Counted from the stretch's first letter, positions 1 to 14,280 are shown. The stretch is 64,000 nt of DNA from Chamaea fasciata (GCA_029207755.1 JARCOQ010000004.1:36677685-36741684), one strand, 5' to 3'. Translations and numbers: made by a program. Notes: a model not told the origin generated them from the sequence alone.

Positions 1-876
1 ATTGTCTTTTCTTAAATAAATTCTTTCATAGAGCATAGTAATTTCAGGCACAGAATGTAAAAATTTCGTTTTCCTGACTTTGGAGTTCATCACATGGTCT
101 TATGTTGCACATTATAGAGGACCAGCCAAGTTTAGTATATTTTAAGGAATATGCAGTATTTCTTGATTGCTAGATTTCTGGAGTATTGGCTTGAGATACT
201 AGAATTGACACTAGAATTGTGCCAACTCTGAACTTCAGATATTTTAATGAGTTCAATTCTATGTCTGTTTTTCCCCATTGTTTGACCTCAAATATTTCAC
301 TTTACTGCATCTGAATGTTCCATGATATGACATTATACTAGCCCTGGACCTGCCTTGTTTATGTACCCATCTGCTCTGCATCTCCCAAAGATGGAGATTG
401 CATCTTTGAAATGGAGATTTCATTGCTGCTTTTTTTTCCATAAAACTCTTTACTGCTTCCTTATGGATATCCAGGATTTTCTAAGGCAGAATTATTATTT
501 TAAATATATTTTTCCCTCTCCTTTGCAAAACTTCTGTTCTTGGCAAACTGTTGCCTGCATTTCTACTTCTTGCTGTTGTCACATTTTGAATTTCTTTGAC
601 CAGGAGTGAATCTAGCAGCTATAAATCTGGTTGTGTATAGGCGCCTGTTTTTTTCCACTGAGTCATATTCTTTAACCTGTTTCCCTGTCTAAGGACATTG
701 AAAGCTATCTGGTATGGAATTCAAAAATACCTTGGTTCTTAATTTTAACTGAAAGCTTTAATGCCTATTTTACCTGCAAATTCATCTTTCTTGTTATAGC
801 TGCCTATGAAGTTACCCAAATAAAAGATCACTTAGCTGTTTCTGTCCTTATTTTTTTTTTCAATTTGTCTGTCTCC

Positions 877-898
877 TTTTTTTTTTTTTTTTTTTTTT
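877..898. repeat. poly-T tract
   Basis: Uninterrupted run of 22 T, preceded by a 10-T run at 851-860. A simple homopolymer. It could be the tail of a retroposed copy in minus orientation, but no body is recognisable beside it. Confidence 0.85.
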
Positions 899-3759
899 AT
901 TTCTGGCAGCAATGAAAATCAAAAGAGATTTCTGTAACTGTGTAACTGTGCTCTAATTGAATATCCTCTAATAAGGTTTTTCTTTGATGTATCTTTTCGA
1001 CTTCAATCTTATTTGACTGCCACCTTTCAGGCTTTGGAAACCTTTGTTTCAAGCCACAGTGGCCCCCTGTAGCAATCCTAGAGCAACAAGATTTTAATCA
1101 CAGTCCGGAAATTCTGATATTTGACATGACAAAGCTACTATTACCTCTTTCACCTCTTTACCTGTCATCTCCAAAATCCTCCTCAGTACTAGGACCCATT
1201 TTTGTGGCTATCATTACTAGCTCATTCACTACTATGAACTTCTCTTTTTTTTTCTTTTGGTTTTTTTTTCTACTTTTTAAAAAATATTTGGGTATTTTAT
1301 ATTTTTTTATTTTAGTCTGGCTCCTAGAACCATGACCAGCCCTTGGCAAAAGTTGCTGATGCCGCTGTTATATTGCCATTCGCATGGCCACGGAGCCTAT
1401 GTTTGGGCAGTTTCCTGAATTTACCTTGTTGCTTTTCTGTTCTCCCCATTTTTTACATCTTTCAGAGCATGCTGGATAAATGACAAGAGCCTCTGCTGCT
1501 CTTCTTTGGTCTGCATCCATTATCCATCTCCCTTGTGACTGCATTAATCCAAACATAAAGCACATTTGGGAATGGAGGAAGGAAGAAGTTGTGCCTACCA
1601 AGTCCTTATGAGCACCATATCCACCAATCCACTGTGACCGCAATGGTCCCTGCTGCTCTCACATAACCTGTGAATTGGGAATAATAAAAGGAGAAATAGC
1701 GCTGAGCATATATTCTGCCCCCAGAAACCAGTGAAGGCAGTGATAACTTTATTCATTTCCTTAATGAATGCATGCTGTCTCCCTCAGCTGAGGTGAGGTG
1801 GTGGACATGTCAGCAGTGGCAGAAGGAAGGGCCCTTAGACATAAGGCTTGCCACTTCGACTGTCCTCGGGTAAGACAGTGTCCTGGATCAGTGGGAAATG
1901 CTCTGTGGTGCTGCTTCTGGTGCACGGGTTCCATGCCAGGAGGTGCCAGCAGTGGACGCTGTGCAATACAAACAGCTGAAGGAGGCTTTCGAGGAGGCTT
2001 TCATCCAAAGATGCTCCATCTTGCCCCCCTACCTGCTAATAAAAGTAGAGAATGGACCCCAGACTCCTTAGTCACTGCTTTGCTCTGTGATCTGCTCAGC
2101 AAGGAGACTCACTTCCACAGCCACGTTATTGATCAGTTTGCCCTTCCCACACTGGGGAGGGAGTTGAAAGCTGTGGGAAAGGTGAGGCTCTCTCTTCTCT
2201 TTGTAAACGCTGGTACCCGAAAGATCTCAGCCTCTCTCTTCGCTTCTCAGTGAGCACGTATTGTAGGTTGAGGTGGAGATTTTCAGAGCAGATCCACTCC
2301 CCACTCCTGCCATAATCCCTCATCCTTAGATGCCTTATACCTAAACAATTTTACCAGGAATATGCCAAGACTGGGATAGATACAGAGATAATGAAACTGC
2401 TTCCTCAAATACTACAGGACATTCACAGGTGAACTAACCCCAGGGCAGATGATTCTGGAGCAAGAACCACTTGTACTTTAGCAGCACCAAGTATCAGATG
2501 AATAAACCTCCAGCAGCCTGTGGGAATAGGAACAGACAGTGCTTCTCCTCCTCTCTGGTCAGAAAGGAGACAACACCTCTCGTGTTGACTGCGCCTACTC
2601 CCACTCATGACTGCCTTCTGGAAATCCTGTAGTTCTTCACAAAATTGTGAAATTGTTACTATTAAGTCTTTCTTGAACCTTGTGTTGTAGTTTAGAGCAG
2701 GCAAATTGGAAATAACATTGTAAATAAACTTCCCTAGGATGCCTGTTTTTATTTTAGTAATGGAACTGCAATTAAATGTGTTTCAGTGTAATCTCAGAGA
2801 AGGTCATGTATTTAGTAAAAATGGAGTCCTTGTTTTAAGATCACAACTAGTAACTCTAAGTTCTAACAATTCCTTTTTTGTTTTCTCCCATGGAAAAGAA
2901 TTGGGACACAAGTGCTTTATGATTTGAGTTGTTTTAAAGTGTTTATGATATGATTTTTTTAACCATTATTCTGCTGTAGGCCTTGATTATCCTGCTGGTA
3001 TTTTGAATATTTTCTCTTCACCTTCCAGCATTTGAGTCAGCTTTTTAATATTCTATAGTTTCACTATAACTTATGTCTCCTTTTGGATGGCATTTAATCT
3101 GAGAAAGAAGAACATTTACTGGCTCCTTAAATATCTAAAGCTGGAAATGAAGGTGTTCATCTCGTCTCCTTAGTGCATTTTTCTATAAGCCATTACTATA
3201 TTTTTTTGTAATGCACTAGTAAAAAAAGAGTTTTATTTACTTACCTGAAACACTGCAGCATTGTGCTGCTCTTAATAAAGTAGAAGAAAACAACTATATA
3301 TTTACTTAAGTTGTCAGGAAAGATGAACGCAGATATTTCGCGTATAAACCACTTCTATATCAGGCTTCTTACAAAAATCTGATATAGCCCCATTTAGGAA
3401 TTACCAGTGATTGCAAAGATGAACACAACATTCAGGGCAATATAAGCAGTCAACTCTAGGGCCATAATGTATGTTATTAGGTGGGTATTAGAGCTTTCTT
3501 ATGGAAAGAACTTGGTGTACTCAATTATTTGATAATTCTGTATGTGATACAGAACTTCATGATTTTCAACATCTCAAAGTTAAAACTGAAATAAAAGAAA
3601 AAAAATTGATTATAAAATAACCATTATCATCGAAAGATTGTTTTTCCCCTAGTTCAAACAAGGCTGGAGACAGCCTAGTCTTTATCATAAAAATGACCTA
3701 TCACCTGTTCCTGTAAAAGTGTCTTTGGATAGTGTTCCATTGAGAGCATTTTATAGGGG

Positions 3760-3777
3760 AAAAAAAAAAAAAAAAAA
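3760..3777. repeat. poly-A tract
   Basis: Uninterrupted run of about 18 A in otherwise unique sequence. No target duplication or retroposed body was recognised next to it. Confidence 0.85.
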
Positions 3778-6700
3778 GGCAAACCACTTTTTGCATTATC
3801 ATGGGGTTGACAAATAATCATTTCAGACAGTCATTTGGGGGTTGGGTTGAGGTTTTTTTGAGTAAAAATCTCCAGAACAAATCCTACTACAATATGAAGG
3901 TAAATTGGGCAAAGATATTTTGCCAAAAGTTGTTGTTCAGTCAGGTGGGATTCAAAAACTTCAGTTTCAAACATCATTCATCTTCCATGAGTCCATGTGC
4001 AGAAATTCAGAAGTCATTTGTCTTCCACAATTCCAAATGAAGAAGACAAAATGAAATAAGGAATAGAAAATTCAGTGTTTATGAGGCAGAACCCAGTGTA
4101 AAAGAAGTGGAGAGCAGTTACGCTACAAAGCAACGGAAAGAATCTGTGGTAATTTAAAAAACAGGGGAAGAAGGGTGACAATGGAGTATCTGTGAGTCGA
4201 ATTTCTCAGAAAGGTAATATAAAATTAAGATACGTAGAAATGTCTAAAACACTACAGCCTCTTTGGGAAGAATAACTTTAGTCACAGGTAACTAACATTT
4301 GCATTGCTTTTATCTGTCATGCCAAGATGTCTCCGGGAACAGCAGGGCACCTGAAGTGGATGAAGCAGCTTCCCACTGCTAATTCTCCCTTATGTGTGGG
4401 TGAGAGAAAAGACAGGAGTACACTTTGCACACTGAGGCTGTGTTATACACTGGAAATATATGTATGCATACTTTGCATCCATAGCTTTGCAAACTAGACA
4501 GGACAGCAAAATACAATGAGCTTGCTTTATGCCTCATGTAATTACCTTTAAAAAACTGTTGCTTGTTGCTACAAGGAAGAGGATACAAAAAACCTGATTT
4601 CTGTAGCCTTTTTGAAATGTGTTTCCAATCTATTTAGTGCCATATTCCAAACACTTGCCCATTCCTGAACAATAGACCCTTATCTGATAAAATTAACCTA
4701 ACATTTTTGGACCAAGCCTATATCTACAGTATTCATTGCAGCCATAAAACATACAGCAGCAGTGAGAAGTAAAACTGATCTAGATATAATTGCAGCGGAC
4801 AGGGTCTTAAAAGTACAATCCTAAATTCATCCTGATGGAATGCACATGTGGAAATAGATAGCTAAATATGTGACTACTAGTGACTGCATCCATAGCCAAT
4901 GTAAATTAGTTAGTGTGAAATGTAGGTGTCCATTCTGATAAAGACAAATTGGAACAGATGACAAAAAGATGGAAATTGTTCCCAGTGGTTACCTAGACTC
5001 CTAGAAATCAAAGACTTTATGGCCTTGCTGGACCAATTCTATTTTCCAACTACATTGCTAGATTTTTCTCTCAGGTGTTGTCTGTATTTCATATCTCTAA
5101 TTTATACAAAATACTTTAAAGATACTCATTATGCTTTCAGTACACTTTGAGTGGACAGAGACACTTACAAATAATAAGTAATTTTTCTTGGACATAATAT
5201 TGTCTAATACAATTTTGAATTTCATTTTTCTTATTAACAGCTTCAATAAGAAGCTCATAGCAAATATACATCTGTCTATACATTTGATTTGTTCAGTTGC
5301 TTTTACCACATATTTTCTGATGCCAAATTTTTCTAAGTCCATAAATGCATTTATTAAATTGAATGTCAGAGAAAACCTCTGATTATCAAAAGGGAGTAAA
5401 AAACTTCAAAGGTAAGCTAGAGTCACTTAACATGATAAGCATTTTTACAGCATTGATTAAATGCATATTAATTTGTGGCCAGCTACTTGAGAGCCAAGTT
5501 CAGTAAGAAAGCCATCTGGTGCACAGGATTCTGCACAAGCCCAAACAAAACTGATTTTTGCGGGCTTGCAAAGGCACCTATGGTGCAGAAGCCAGATGGC
5601 AAATTAAATGTTCATCAACAGACAGATTTTCAGGGCTGTGAGTACAATGCCATGCTTTCTCAGTACTCTTGCATTTATTTTTAAATGGCAGATACAAGCA
5701 GCAGTAGTTTGTTATGTAATTACCTACATGCACATTGAAATCCAAAAAAATGGGTAGAACATACATATTTTATTATTTTATTTTTGATTTGAGTGTTAAA
5801 TTAAAAATGCCAGGCTGGTTGTCTATTAGCTCATATCTGCACATGCTTTATTTGCATGTGTGAACTCCCAAACTGCCAGCCACACTGAGAGCTCAACACA
5901 AAAAAAACGTTAAGTCTCAGAGATCTGGAAAATTAGGTCTCTGTTGAGCAGCGGAACTGGCAACTGGCAACAGATTTGGGCGCTTCAACTTTTTTTTTTC
6001 AATCTCACAATGTGAGAAAGATTTCTGATGAGAAATAGGAGAATTTGTAGCCCATTATTAATCACATTAGCTGGTTGTTAGCTGGAGATTGATTGTGCAT
6101 AAAGTTCATCTAAAAAAAGTTTTGTAAGTGTTCCATACTTCTGAATGTTAAAATGGTTTTGTATTTACATTGTATACACTGGAAACTATGAGTACCCTTA
6201 TGAGAACAGAAATAATTTTTTGAGCATCATGAAGCTAACACTAGTCCTTTAAATCTCATACCACAAATGAATTTATCGCCCCTGTTCATTTTGAGAAATT
6301 CTAATCTGAATATCTCTATCTCTTATTACCCAGTTAGGCATGACTTTTGGGATTTTCCTACCAAACAAAAATACCAGGAGGCTGATCAGTGTCATGCAAG
6401 TGGCCTACAAGTGACTGAGATCACTTGTGAAATCTGTGTAGTCCAAGGTGCAAAATGTGCACTTCATTTTACATGTTCTCATGTGATCTTCTTTCATAAT
6501 TGCAATCTAAATACCTTCCAACATGTTAACCTAGAGAACTTTGTCATACACAATCAAGAAGAGTAGGTGTACCTACTGATGCTCAGCACCTGTTTTCCTT
6601 GATGCGGTGTTAGAACTACAGCTTATCCTTTATACTCTTTACTGATCTGAAATTGCTTGTCAGACAGGGCTAATTTGTCTTGTACTAAAAGGCACCAATA

Positions 6701-7239
6701 AAAGACAAAACCAAAGTAAGTGTGTTTAAACAACTGTTATAGTTACTATAGGTTTGTCTTATACAGAATTAAAAGAGCAGAATTTTTAGATGTGTGAATA
6801 CATCTGAGACAAACTCTGAAAATTAAGCTGAAAAGCCTTTTGGCTTCTGGATGAACAATTTATGCACTAGGGAACACTCTAAAGCCTCAGGAAGAAGCAC
6901 TCAAGCATTGCTGAAAGTTTTTGGCCTGTTGACATCTGTTAAATTGTGAAGCATCACGGAGCTTGGTTGGTACATCATGTGTCTATCACTGGGGCATGTT
7001 ACAGTAGCAGTAACTCATAGTTACTTTGCAGAACATAATTTGCTGCTTTTATAAGGTGATGGAATTGATAGATCTAGCTCTGTCAGACATTTTCCTGATT
7101 GATTTTAAGTATTTCAACAGAACACACAAATATAAAACTGTTTTCTACTTCAAAACTTCAGCATGTCAGGTGGTGTGGAGCTTAGTGCCATGCAAGTGTG
7201 ACTAGGTTGCTATTCTGTACCACTCTCATCTTTACTGGG

Positions 7240-7930
7240 GAAGTTGTCGAAGGGGAGGGAAAGGTGAGCACCCCCTTCAGCAGGGAGAAGTGAGCTGTTT
7301 TGTTCCACTCTCCTTAGCGGAAAGATTGTTGGGTTTGTTGCAGATACCCTTCTCTGCTGCTGCTGCCTGTCCTCTACCTGGCCCTTCAAGCCATGGCTCT
7401 AAGACATGGTGTTAAAAGGCGGTAATGCAGCTCCAAGATGTGCTGAAACTCAGCACTGGTGTGGGAAGCAACACGTGAAGCCAAGCAGTGGAGGCGAGCC
7501 CAAGTCCAGCTGAGCCTGACCAGAGCCAAAAGAAGCCAAGCTGAGCCAAGCTGGAGCTGCTGAGCCGAAGGGAGCTGAGCGGAGCTGGGCAGAGCGGTCA
7601 AAAGCAGCAGTGTCAGGAGCAGCCACATGGGATCAAGCCCAGCGTCTGAAGTGTCTGAATGTGGTGCCTCACATTGCATCCTATCTAGCTCCTGGGGGCT
7701 TGTCCCATAGTTTTTTCCTTTGTCATGGGCATGGAGAACCAGGCGCAGGAAGCGGCCACCATTTTGTCTTTGTTCCAGGGGTCATACAGACACAAGCTAT
7801 GGCGAGCGTCAGCCATCTTGCCTTTGTCACAGCAATCACATGAAACCAAACTGGGGTGGCAAACACCTTTTCTATATATAAAGCACTTTCGCTGTTTGTA
7901 TTAAAATTAATATTTTAATAAATTTTGCTT
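7240..7930 (+). mobile_element. probable endogenous retrovirus LTR fragment
   Basis: A block much richer in G and C than its surroundings, with short degenerate GAGCTGAGC-type repeats at about 7510-7590. It is followed by a TATA-like stretch (TCTATATATAAAG, about 7872) and an AATAAA about 45 bases later (about 7917). This order of GC-rich part, TATA box, polyadenylation signal and short T/C-rich end is what a retroviral LTR shows. TG and CA ends and a target duplication could not be fixed, so both boundaries are approximate. The short open frames inside it are not credible genes. Confidence 0.45.
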
Positions 7931-9923
7931 CTGTTACTGGGTGTTTCTAGTTCATTTTTCTATTGCACTTCAGTAAATTGTTATCTCTGCCTGTAGTCTC
8001 TACCAATAAAAGGACCTAATCTGGCAGCAGCCTCATAATTCAATTCAGGTAAGTGAATTTTCTGCAGAACATAAAAATCATTTTGTTTGCAAAGCTATTA
8101 AAAGCAAATTTACTAGTTACACAGTAGCAGAGTAAGTATTACCAATCTTTCTCTGTTACTTGGAGAAGAAGCGTTCTTTGATCAAATAATTTAAGAAGTC
8201 GCCTTTGTCTGAAAAATTATGCATATACAGATGAAACCTGGTTGAGAGGGTGCTTCACCACTTTGTTCTGTGTTTTCTGCTGGATGAGAACTGGATGTGT
8301 AGAGAACTGAAAAGCGTAATGGTTGTCTGATAGCTGTGCTGAGAGTATGAGGTATCAGTCCCACACCATTACCTGCAAAGAGTCACCCTAATTGTCCAAA
8401 TTACTTATGGCAACACATGTTTGGAATTATATAAAAAGCCAAAATATCTAGCTTTGAGGCAACAAATGGGAATCTTCTGTTCTAAGGGCAACTCAATTTG
8501 GTTGTGCTACATAAAAGAAGCTTCCTTAGCATGAGCTCTTTTATGGAATTTTTAAGGAAACCAGAAATTAGAGTTTTACTTGAAAGATTTTCTACACCTT
8601 GTGGTTGCAAAGGAAGGATTTGGTCTTTCAATATTAATAGACTGCTGCCCTTGCTGTTCTATGCATCTAGTAGCTCTAGGATTGGAAAAACTTCCCCAGT
8701 GAGATTTGTTCATTCTGCTGGTCCCCATGGAACAGCATACTTAATATTTGTTTTTCTTCTTTTGGGCCACTGTGTGCAGAATGTGGGATATAATAGGAAT
8801 TCATGCCTACATATTTGTGCTGAGTTACAGCTCTCTCCTACAGCGTGACAGGATCTTCCAACAGAATCCTAAAATGAGGAAGCTGGGCAACCTGCCTTTA
8901 TCCATAATACCCAAGTTCTTCTCGTGATACTTCCTAACCACATAGCAAATGCTCTCACTGCCCAGATACCCTTTCCATCATTTCACTTCCACTAATCCTT
9001 CTAAGAACTGTAATTACACACTGCCTTTTTCTGTTTATTCTTATCCATGTCATTTAATCTCATTCATTCTTTTGACTTGTTTGCTTTTTCAGAGTTGTCT
9101 TTGCCTTTTCATTTCAAGTGAAATCAGAAATTCTGTCAAAATCAGTTGCACAGTCTGTCATAGCACATTTCAACTCTGAGTGCCAGATATGAGAAGTTCA
9201 AAGTGTCAGAACATTTTAGGGAATATTATGATAAAAAATAAAAGGATAAAATCCATTTAAGCAACACTTGAACATTTCCCTGCCTGCTTATACTACCTAG
9301 ATATTTAAAGATTTTTTTCAAAAAATACTTCCTTTGTTTTTTACTTAAGTCAGATGTGCTTTTTCTCCTATTGATATTTTCCCCATCCTTGAAAGTATCC
9401 ATGAGAAATGCATTAATTAGCAGGAAATTAGGAATTAGGTTTAATGATTTTCTTTCACGATGAGCCCTTTTTGTCTTTTTCTCAAAGAACCCATGACAAC
9501 ATCTGGTCAAAGAGTTAATTACTCATAGGAGAAAAACAATTTTGGTCTAATGGAATTAATGGGAACATTTTCAAATACATCAAAATGCCTAATGAGTGAT
9601 ACTGTTGAAAATCATATGTATTATGCATCCCAGAGATGGCGACTACAATCGATGAAACAAATTCATTTAAAAGTATTCATTTTTATTTAAAAACACTTAC
9701 AAATAGCTACAAGTGAGGATCAGTGACTACTACCTCAATGTTCACATTTTTGTATACTCTTGAATGGTGACTGGTGTGCACTATTAAGCTGATGATGGAT
9801 GGAGCTAGGCCATGAATGCCTGATCATTTGATCTTAAGGTATTTGACTATACACTGACACATAAACGAAACCTATACAGAAAAATTTTAGAAAAACCTGG
9901 AAATTACTTAATACCAGTAAGCT

Positions 9924-9964
9924 AAGCACCAAAGCTCTTTAACAAAGCACCAAAGCTCTTTAAG
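9924..9964. repeat. two-copy 21-bp tandem duplication
   Basis: The phrase AAGCACCAAAGCTCTTTAA occurs at 9924 and again 21 bases later at 9945, nearly identical. It is a recent local duplication with no coding significance. Confidence 0.8.
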
Positions 9965-10400
9965 CTGTAGCTCTCAGGGTTTATAAGCCTTTGCTTCTGC
10001 TTCCAGAATCTTCGAAGCCCTGCACTCTTGTGAGGGTCCCAGTTCAGAGGCAGCAGTGCAATTAGTGTTGGGCTGAGAGGAGCTGGTGTCCCTAAGCCAC
10101 CTGCTGAGGTGCTATGGGAAGCTAGGGTCACCTGCAGCCCCAGGAGGGCCATCAAGGGCACTCCAGTGGAATCTTGCCTACATTTCTACATGTCTTTGTC
10201 AAACCAACATATTCTTATTTGCAAAGGTCTTGTGCAGACTCACATTAAGTACCCTGCTGAGACACAGCTGTACAGGACTGCTCCTGTGTCAACTTTCATG
10301 GAAGAGCAGCTACTTCTGAATTCAGTATTTGTGAAGAAAACCTTGTGCATGTGGCAGAAAAAAAAAATCTATTGGTCAGTCACATTGTCTTCAGAAGGAC

Positions 10401-10475
10401 AAAAAAAAAAAAACCAACCCCCCCCCCAAAAAAAAAAAAACCAAACAAAAAAACCACAAACCACCACCACAGGAG
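10401..10475. repeat. A/C low-complexity tract
   Basis: Alternating blocks of A runs and C runs, including nine consecutive C bounded by A runs of twelve or more. It creates spurious lysine/proline-rich open frames on the plus strand. Confidence 0.8.
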
Positions 10476-13445
10476 AAATACTTTTTTTGTTGTTTCTCCC
10501 TTGTGCTGCAGTATGGATTGGATGTATTTATACTTTAACTGTACTTCTAAGGAGTTTAAGGATGTAGCATCTTTCATCTCTGATGCTTTTGGTTAGTGAT
10601 AATACTACCTCAGGTATAATACTAGTGACCCAGAACACCTTAGACACAAGATGCTATAGGCTAGTATCTTTCCTCTCTGAAAAAGTCCCTTGGAAAGTTG
10701 TTTAGTTTGCCTAAAAACTCTGTAGGAAAAAACACCATAGGAATAGATAATATTCTATATCACTGGTCATGACGCTGAAGTACACCTAGTCTGTCATGAC
10801 CCTCCAGATCCTATTTCTGAGACAGTCGTGTTCTTAAACACAAAGAACATGTAAAAATCATACTCCCTGGGATATGCATAATTTTTGAGTCTGGATCAAG
10901 AATGGCTGACCTACCAATGAGCTTACCAAAAAGAAGTCAACGTGTATATAAAGTCCATAATCATCATTTTGAATCTAAGGTTTACAGTAGATCTTTCTAA
11001 TTGGCTCTTTCTAGTGTTTTATTACTGGATTTCCAGTGGCAAATGATGGTGTGGAATGAAGTCCATAAAAAGAATTTCTCTGCCTTTAACTTCCAGCGCT
11101 GTAGTAATCTGGTGTACAGATCCATTTCTTATTTGGTTTCTTTAATGCACAGAAAGCTGGCCTGTATTTTGTTCACAGGAAGAAAGCAATGAGTAATGAC
11201 AAAATACTGCCAAAAATTATTTTGTCCAAAATTGATGGCTGTGCCTACTGGGAAGAGGGCAACATTTTATATGAAGTAGAATGTGGTTGTCATGACACTG
11301 TATGAGGAGATTTTTCTCTATACCAGTAAATTCACTTCTACATAAGTAATTTTGCACCTGGACCTCAAATCCACATTTTTCCCACCTGAAACACCTGACT
11401 GAGATTAGCAATAATATGTGTGGACAAGGCTGCAGGTTTTGCTTATTTAATAAAAGCAGACTGTCACATGCTGAGAAAGTCTTCTGTCCACATCCATCAT
11501 TACCACTTCTTTGCAGCTCATGTAATTAGAATTCACAGGGGATTCTCAATTGTGCTGCTTCCTTGCAGAGACCTAAATAACCTGACATCCACTGAGATCT
11601 CCAGACTCTGCACCTGCCTGGATGTGGGCAGTGAGCAGGATAATCCCCTTTTGAACTAAGTGAAAATGACATTTCTCTTAGCTGAGTTCAGGCCAGCATG
11701 CATTTTAGGGTTAAGTCAAGATGAGGCACAATAAAAATAGCAATATTCTGGAGGACTTTGTAGTGAGTTTTCTGTTCATTCTCTCTTGTGGCAGTCAATG
11801 AAACCTTCTTAGACATCTTCAAGCAATCATCTGAATTAATATATGATAAATGACATTTTATTGCAGAACACATTCTCAATGAATATACACAACAGTGCTC
11901 ACTGTCTTGTTACATATAGGAGGATAAAACCACCACCTGACATCCAATAGTTTGAGACAGCATAAATAAGCCTGACAATGACTTGTCCTTTACATATTTC
12001 CTATGTAGAATTTTCATCAAAATATAAAGATATGTTATAACAATATATGAGTTCATTTTCTGCCTGGAATACACAATTTTTCTCCATCATCATAACTTTA
12101 GAAATTCACTGTCAGATAGGAAAAAAAAATATGGTCCTCCCTGATGTACTTTGTACCCAGAGTTAGTTAACCCAGATGTTCTAGTAGTGCTTATGGATGA
12201 GAATGGGAATATGTCACTTCTTCCTGAACAGCAGAAGAGGCTGTTCACTGCCTTTGGTTATGCCTTGTGTGACCTTCTGTAGGAACAACATGAAAAGGCC
12301 ACCATGTCAGCGGTCCGCACAAGCTTAGAGGAATCAACCATCAACATTTTTTGGACCGTTAGTTACAATGAAATGTTGTTTGACATGTGCTAAGTAGATT
12401 AAATATCCTAGATTTTTGGGAAAAGTGTTGGTGAAATGTCTATTTAGTAATCCATCTGTATTGACTACACAGTCTTTCTGATCTTCACAAGATGATAATC
12501 TGTCATTGGTAGGGACTTATGAATTTCATGGAATGCCAGCTCATTGGAAGTAACATTATCTTCACTGCACTGTGCATTTTATACATATTCATTCTTTTTT
12601 TACAATAAAAGTATTACTTTATATTTACACATTCCATCAGTTTAAACAACAGGATGTTGTGAGGCCATATTTATGAGTACAACAAACCTTCTTGATTTTC
12701 ATAGGAGCTTTTTACTTCCCTAAATAAAATTGTATAGTTCTTATTAGGCATCACATTATTCAGCCAAAACTCCCAGAATTATAAATGGAAGAATGCTATG
12801 AAATGAGTACACTCAGAGATGTTTCCTATGAGACTCCTAACAGTCATTTTTGAGTTATGTGGAAGGCGATATTTTTGATCGATCTAACTCTGGTATTTTA
12901 CTATTCTGAAACAGGAATGGGATTTGAAAAGTCTTTTTGTTTCTATATTCATCCAGCATGACAGCAATGGACAAATTCTCCTTTTCTTTGGCAATTTTCA
13001 CTTTTTTTACATGGGCAGTACTTCTGGACTACCCTATGATTATTTTTTAATGCTTTTTTCTGTCCTGGACTCTGTTCCAGTTTCTATTTAATTTGTTTTA
13101 TTCTATTGGCAACAAAATATTCTATGTTTTTTGATTGAAAGATATTTGAACCAAATGTATTTAATTCCTACCAACAACTGCAAGCCAAATTGCTTTCTTC
13201 AATTACATCCCACAAAACATTTCTCTGAGCCGACTCTTGCTTCTTCCACTAATGAAAATAAGCTTGCTCATGTTGACATATTTTGTGTCTCAAGATATTT
13301 TAGAAGAACATGACCATGTCTGGTGTCTCTGTGGAGATGATTACATGCAGGTATTTCAGGCTTTAACCTACGTTATTTGTCCTTCTCCATGGCTACCAAG
13401 AGAGTAATTCTTCATGACTGAGAGAGACTGAGAGTGACTCACTGA

Positions 13446-13515
13446 GTCTCTCAAAGGCGTATTACATGTATCTCTTAAAGGCATAGTATGAGTATCTTGC
13501 AAAGATGTAATGTGA
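13446..13515. repeat. degenerate three-copy tandem repeat of about 24 bp
   Basis: Three successive segments of the form GTATCTCTTAAAGGCATAGTATGA begin near 13446, 13468 and 13492, each differing at several positions. It is preceded by a GACTGAGAGA-type short repeat at about 13418-13445. Confidence 0.5.
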
Positions 13516-14245
13516 GTAAAGTGTTTACCAACAGAGATCGTGCTAGAGCTGGTTCTGGCTCAACTGCTGCAAGTACTGCAATTTCTAAAATAGTTGTGAT
13601 ACCATTCTTGCAATAAATAGGAGGAATGTAAGCAGTAAGCAGCCTAACAGCTGAGTTGAACCATACAGACAGCATCTCAATGAAGAGTTGTCCTCATGCA
13701 ACACCAGGAAGTCATGTAACCAGAGCCATTCCTTTCCCACTGGATGACTGACCAATGATGACCTGTCTGTCTGATGCTGTTCACTCCCACGGCTGCCTGG
13801 CATGAGGACTAGCAGGGCTTGGAAGAGTTAAATAAATTGGGGTTTTTCCAAAGGATTTAAACTCGCTTCACTGAGCTTCATTGGTTAAGTGTTTTCCACT
13901 CCTAAGCACTGAAACAACAAATTATTTTGAGCAAGTCATGTTCTGCTCATCACTGAAAAATATGATGACAATATATCCATCTAAGATAACTGAGGCAACA
14001 CGTCCTACTTATGTGGAGCTAATACCCTTCACATAGAAAGTCATAAAGTCTAAGTGGAATAGCGGTCTAGTCATTCAGTAAATAAAAACCCAGTGAACCA
14101 GCACATCTCTCTAGACCTAGTAGCCTCATGTGTAGGAATAGCTATATAATCTTGCTACTTTTGTCTTCTATCTATTTTATCAAAGAATGTCCTGAACTTA
14201 AAGCTCCAAAATGTTGCATTTTACACTTAGAATGTGCATGCACAT

Positions 14246-14275
14246 TGTCTTGGTTTAGATACAAAACCCACGACA
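14246..14275. mobile_element. 30-bp LTR-terminus remnant with perfect 5-bp target duplication
   Basis: The 30 bases begin TGTCTTGGTTT and end AACCCACGACA, so the ends form an imperfect inverted repeat with TG and CA termini. The start matches that of the solo LTR ending at 55650 and of the LTR starting at 31503. The five bases before it (14241-14245, CACAT) are repeated exactly after it (14276-14280, CACAT), which is the target duplication length of ERVL-type integrases. I infer an ancient LTR insertion whose interior was deleted, leaving only its two ends. An alternative is chance similarity in a short palindrome. Confidence 0.55.
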
Positions 14276-14280
14276 CACAT

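Larger units (their letters stand above)
1..7239. other. intergenic or deep intronic DNA, no gene seen
   Basis: AT-rich unique sequence. It holds homopolymers (a T run at 877-898, an A run at 3760-3777) and a GC-richer block at about 1790-2270 containing a short open frame and an AATAAA at about 2038. That block may be an old element, but I cannot classify it. No exon with convincing splice sites and no recognisable protein was found on either strand. Confidence 0.6.
7931..14240. other. unannotated AT-rich DNA
   Basis: No exon, RNA gene or confidently classified mobile element was seen. It contains the duplicated 21-mer near 9.9 kb, an A/C-rich low-complexity stretch near 10.4 kb and the degenerate repeat at 13.45 kb, all listed separately. 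Open frames here do not resemble proteins and lack matching splice sites. Confidence 0.55.

Noticed and set aside
1798..2253. A 151-codon plus strand frame and another phase reading QYKQLKEAFEEAF
   Set aside because: Faint gag-like flavour only, interrupted by stops and frame changes. Not enough to call a pseudogene or element.
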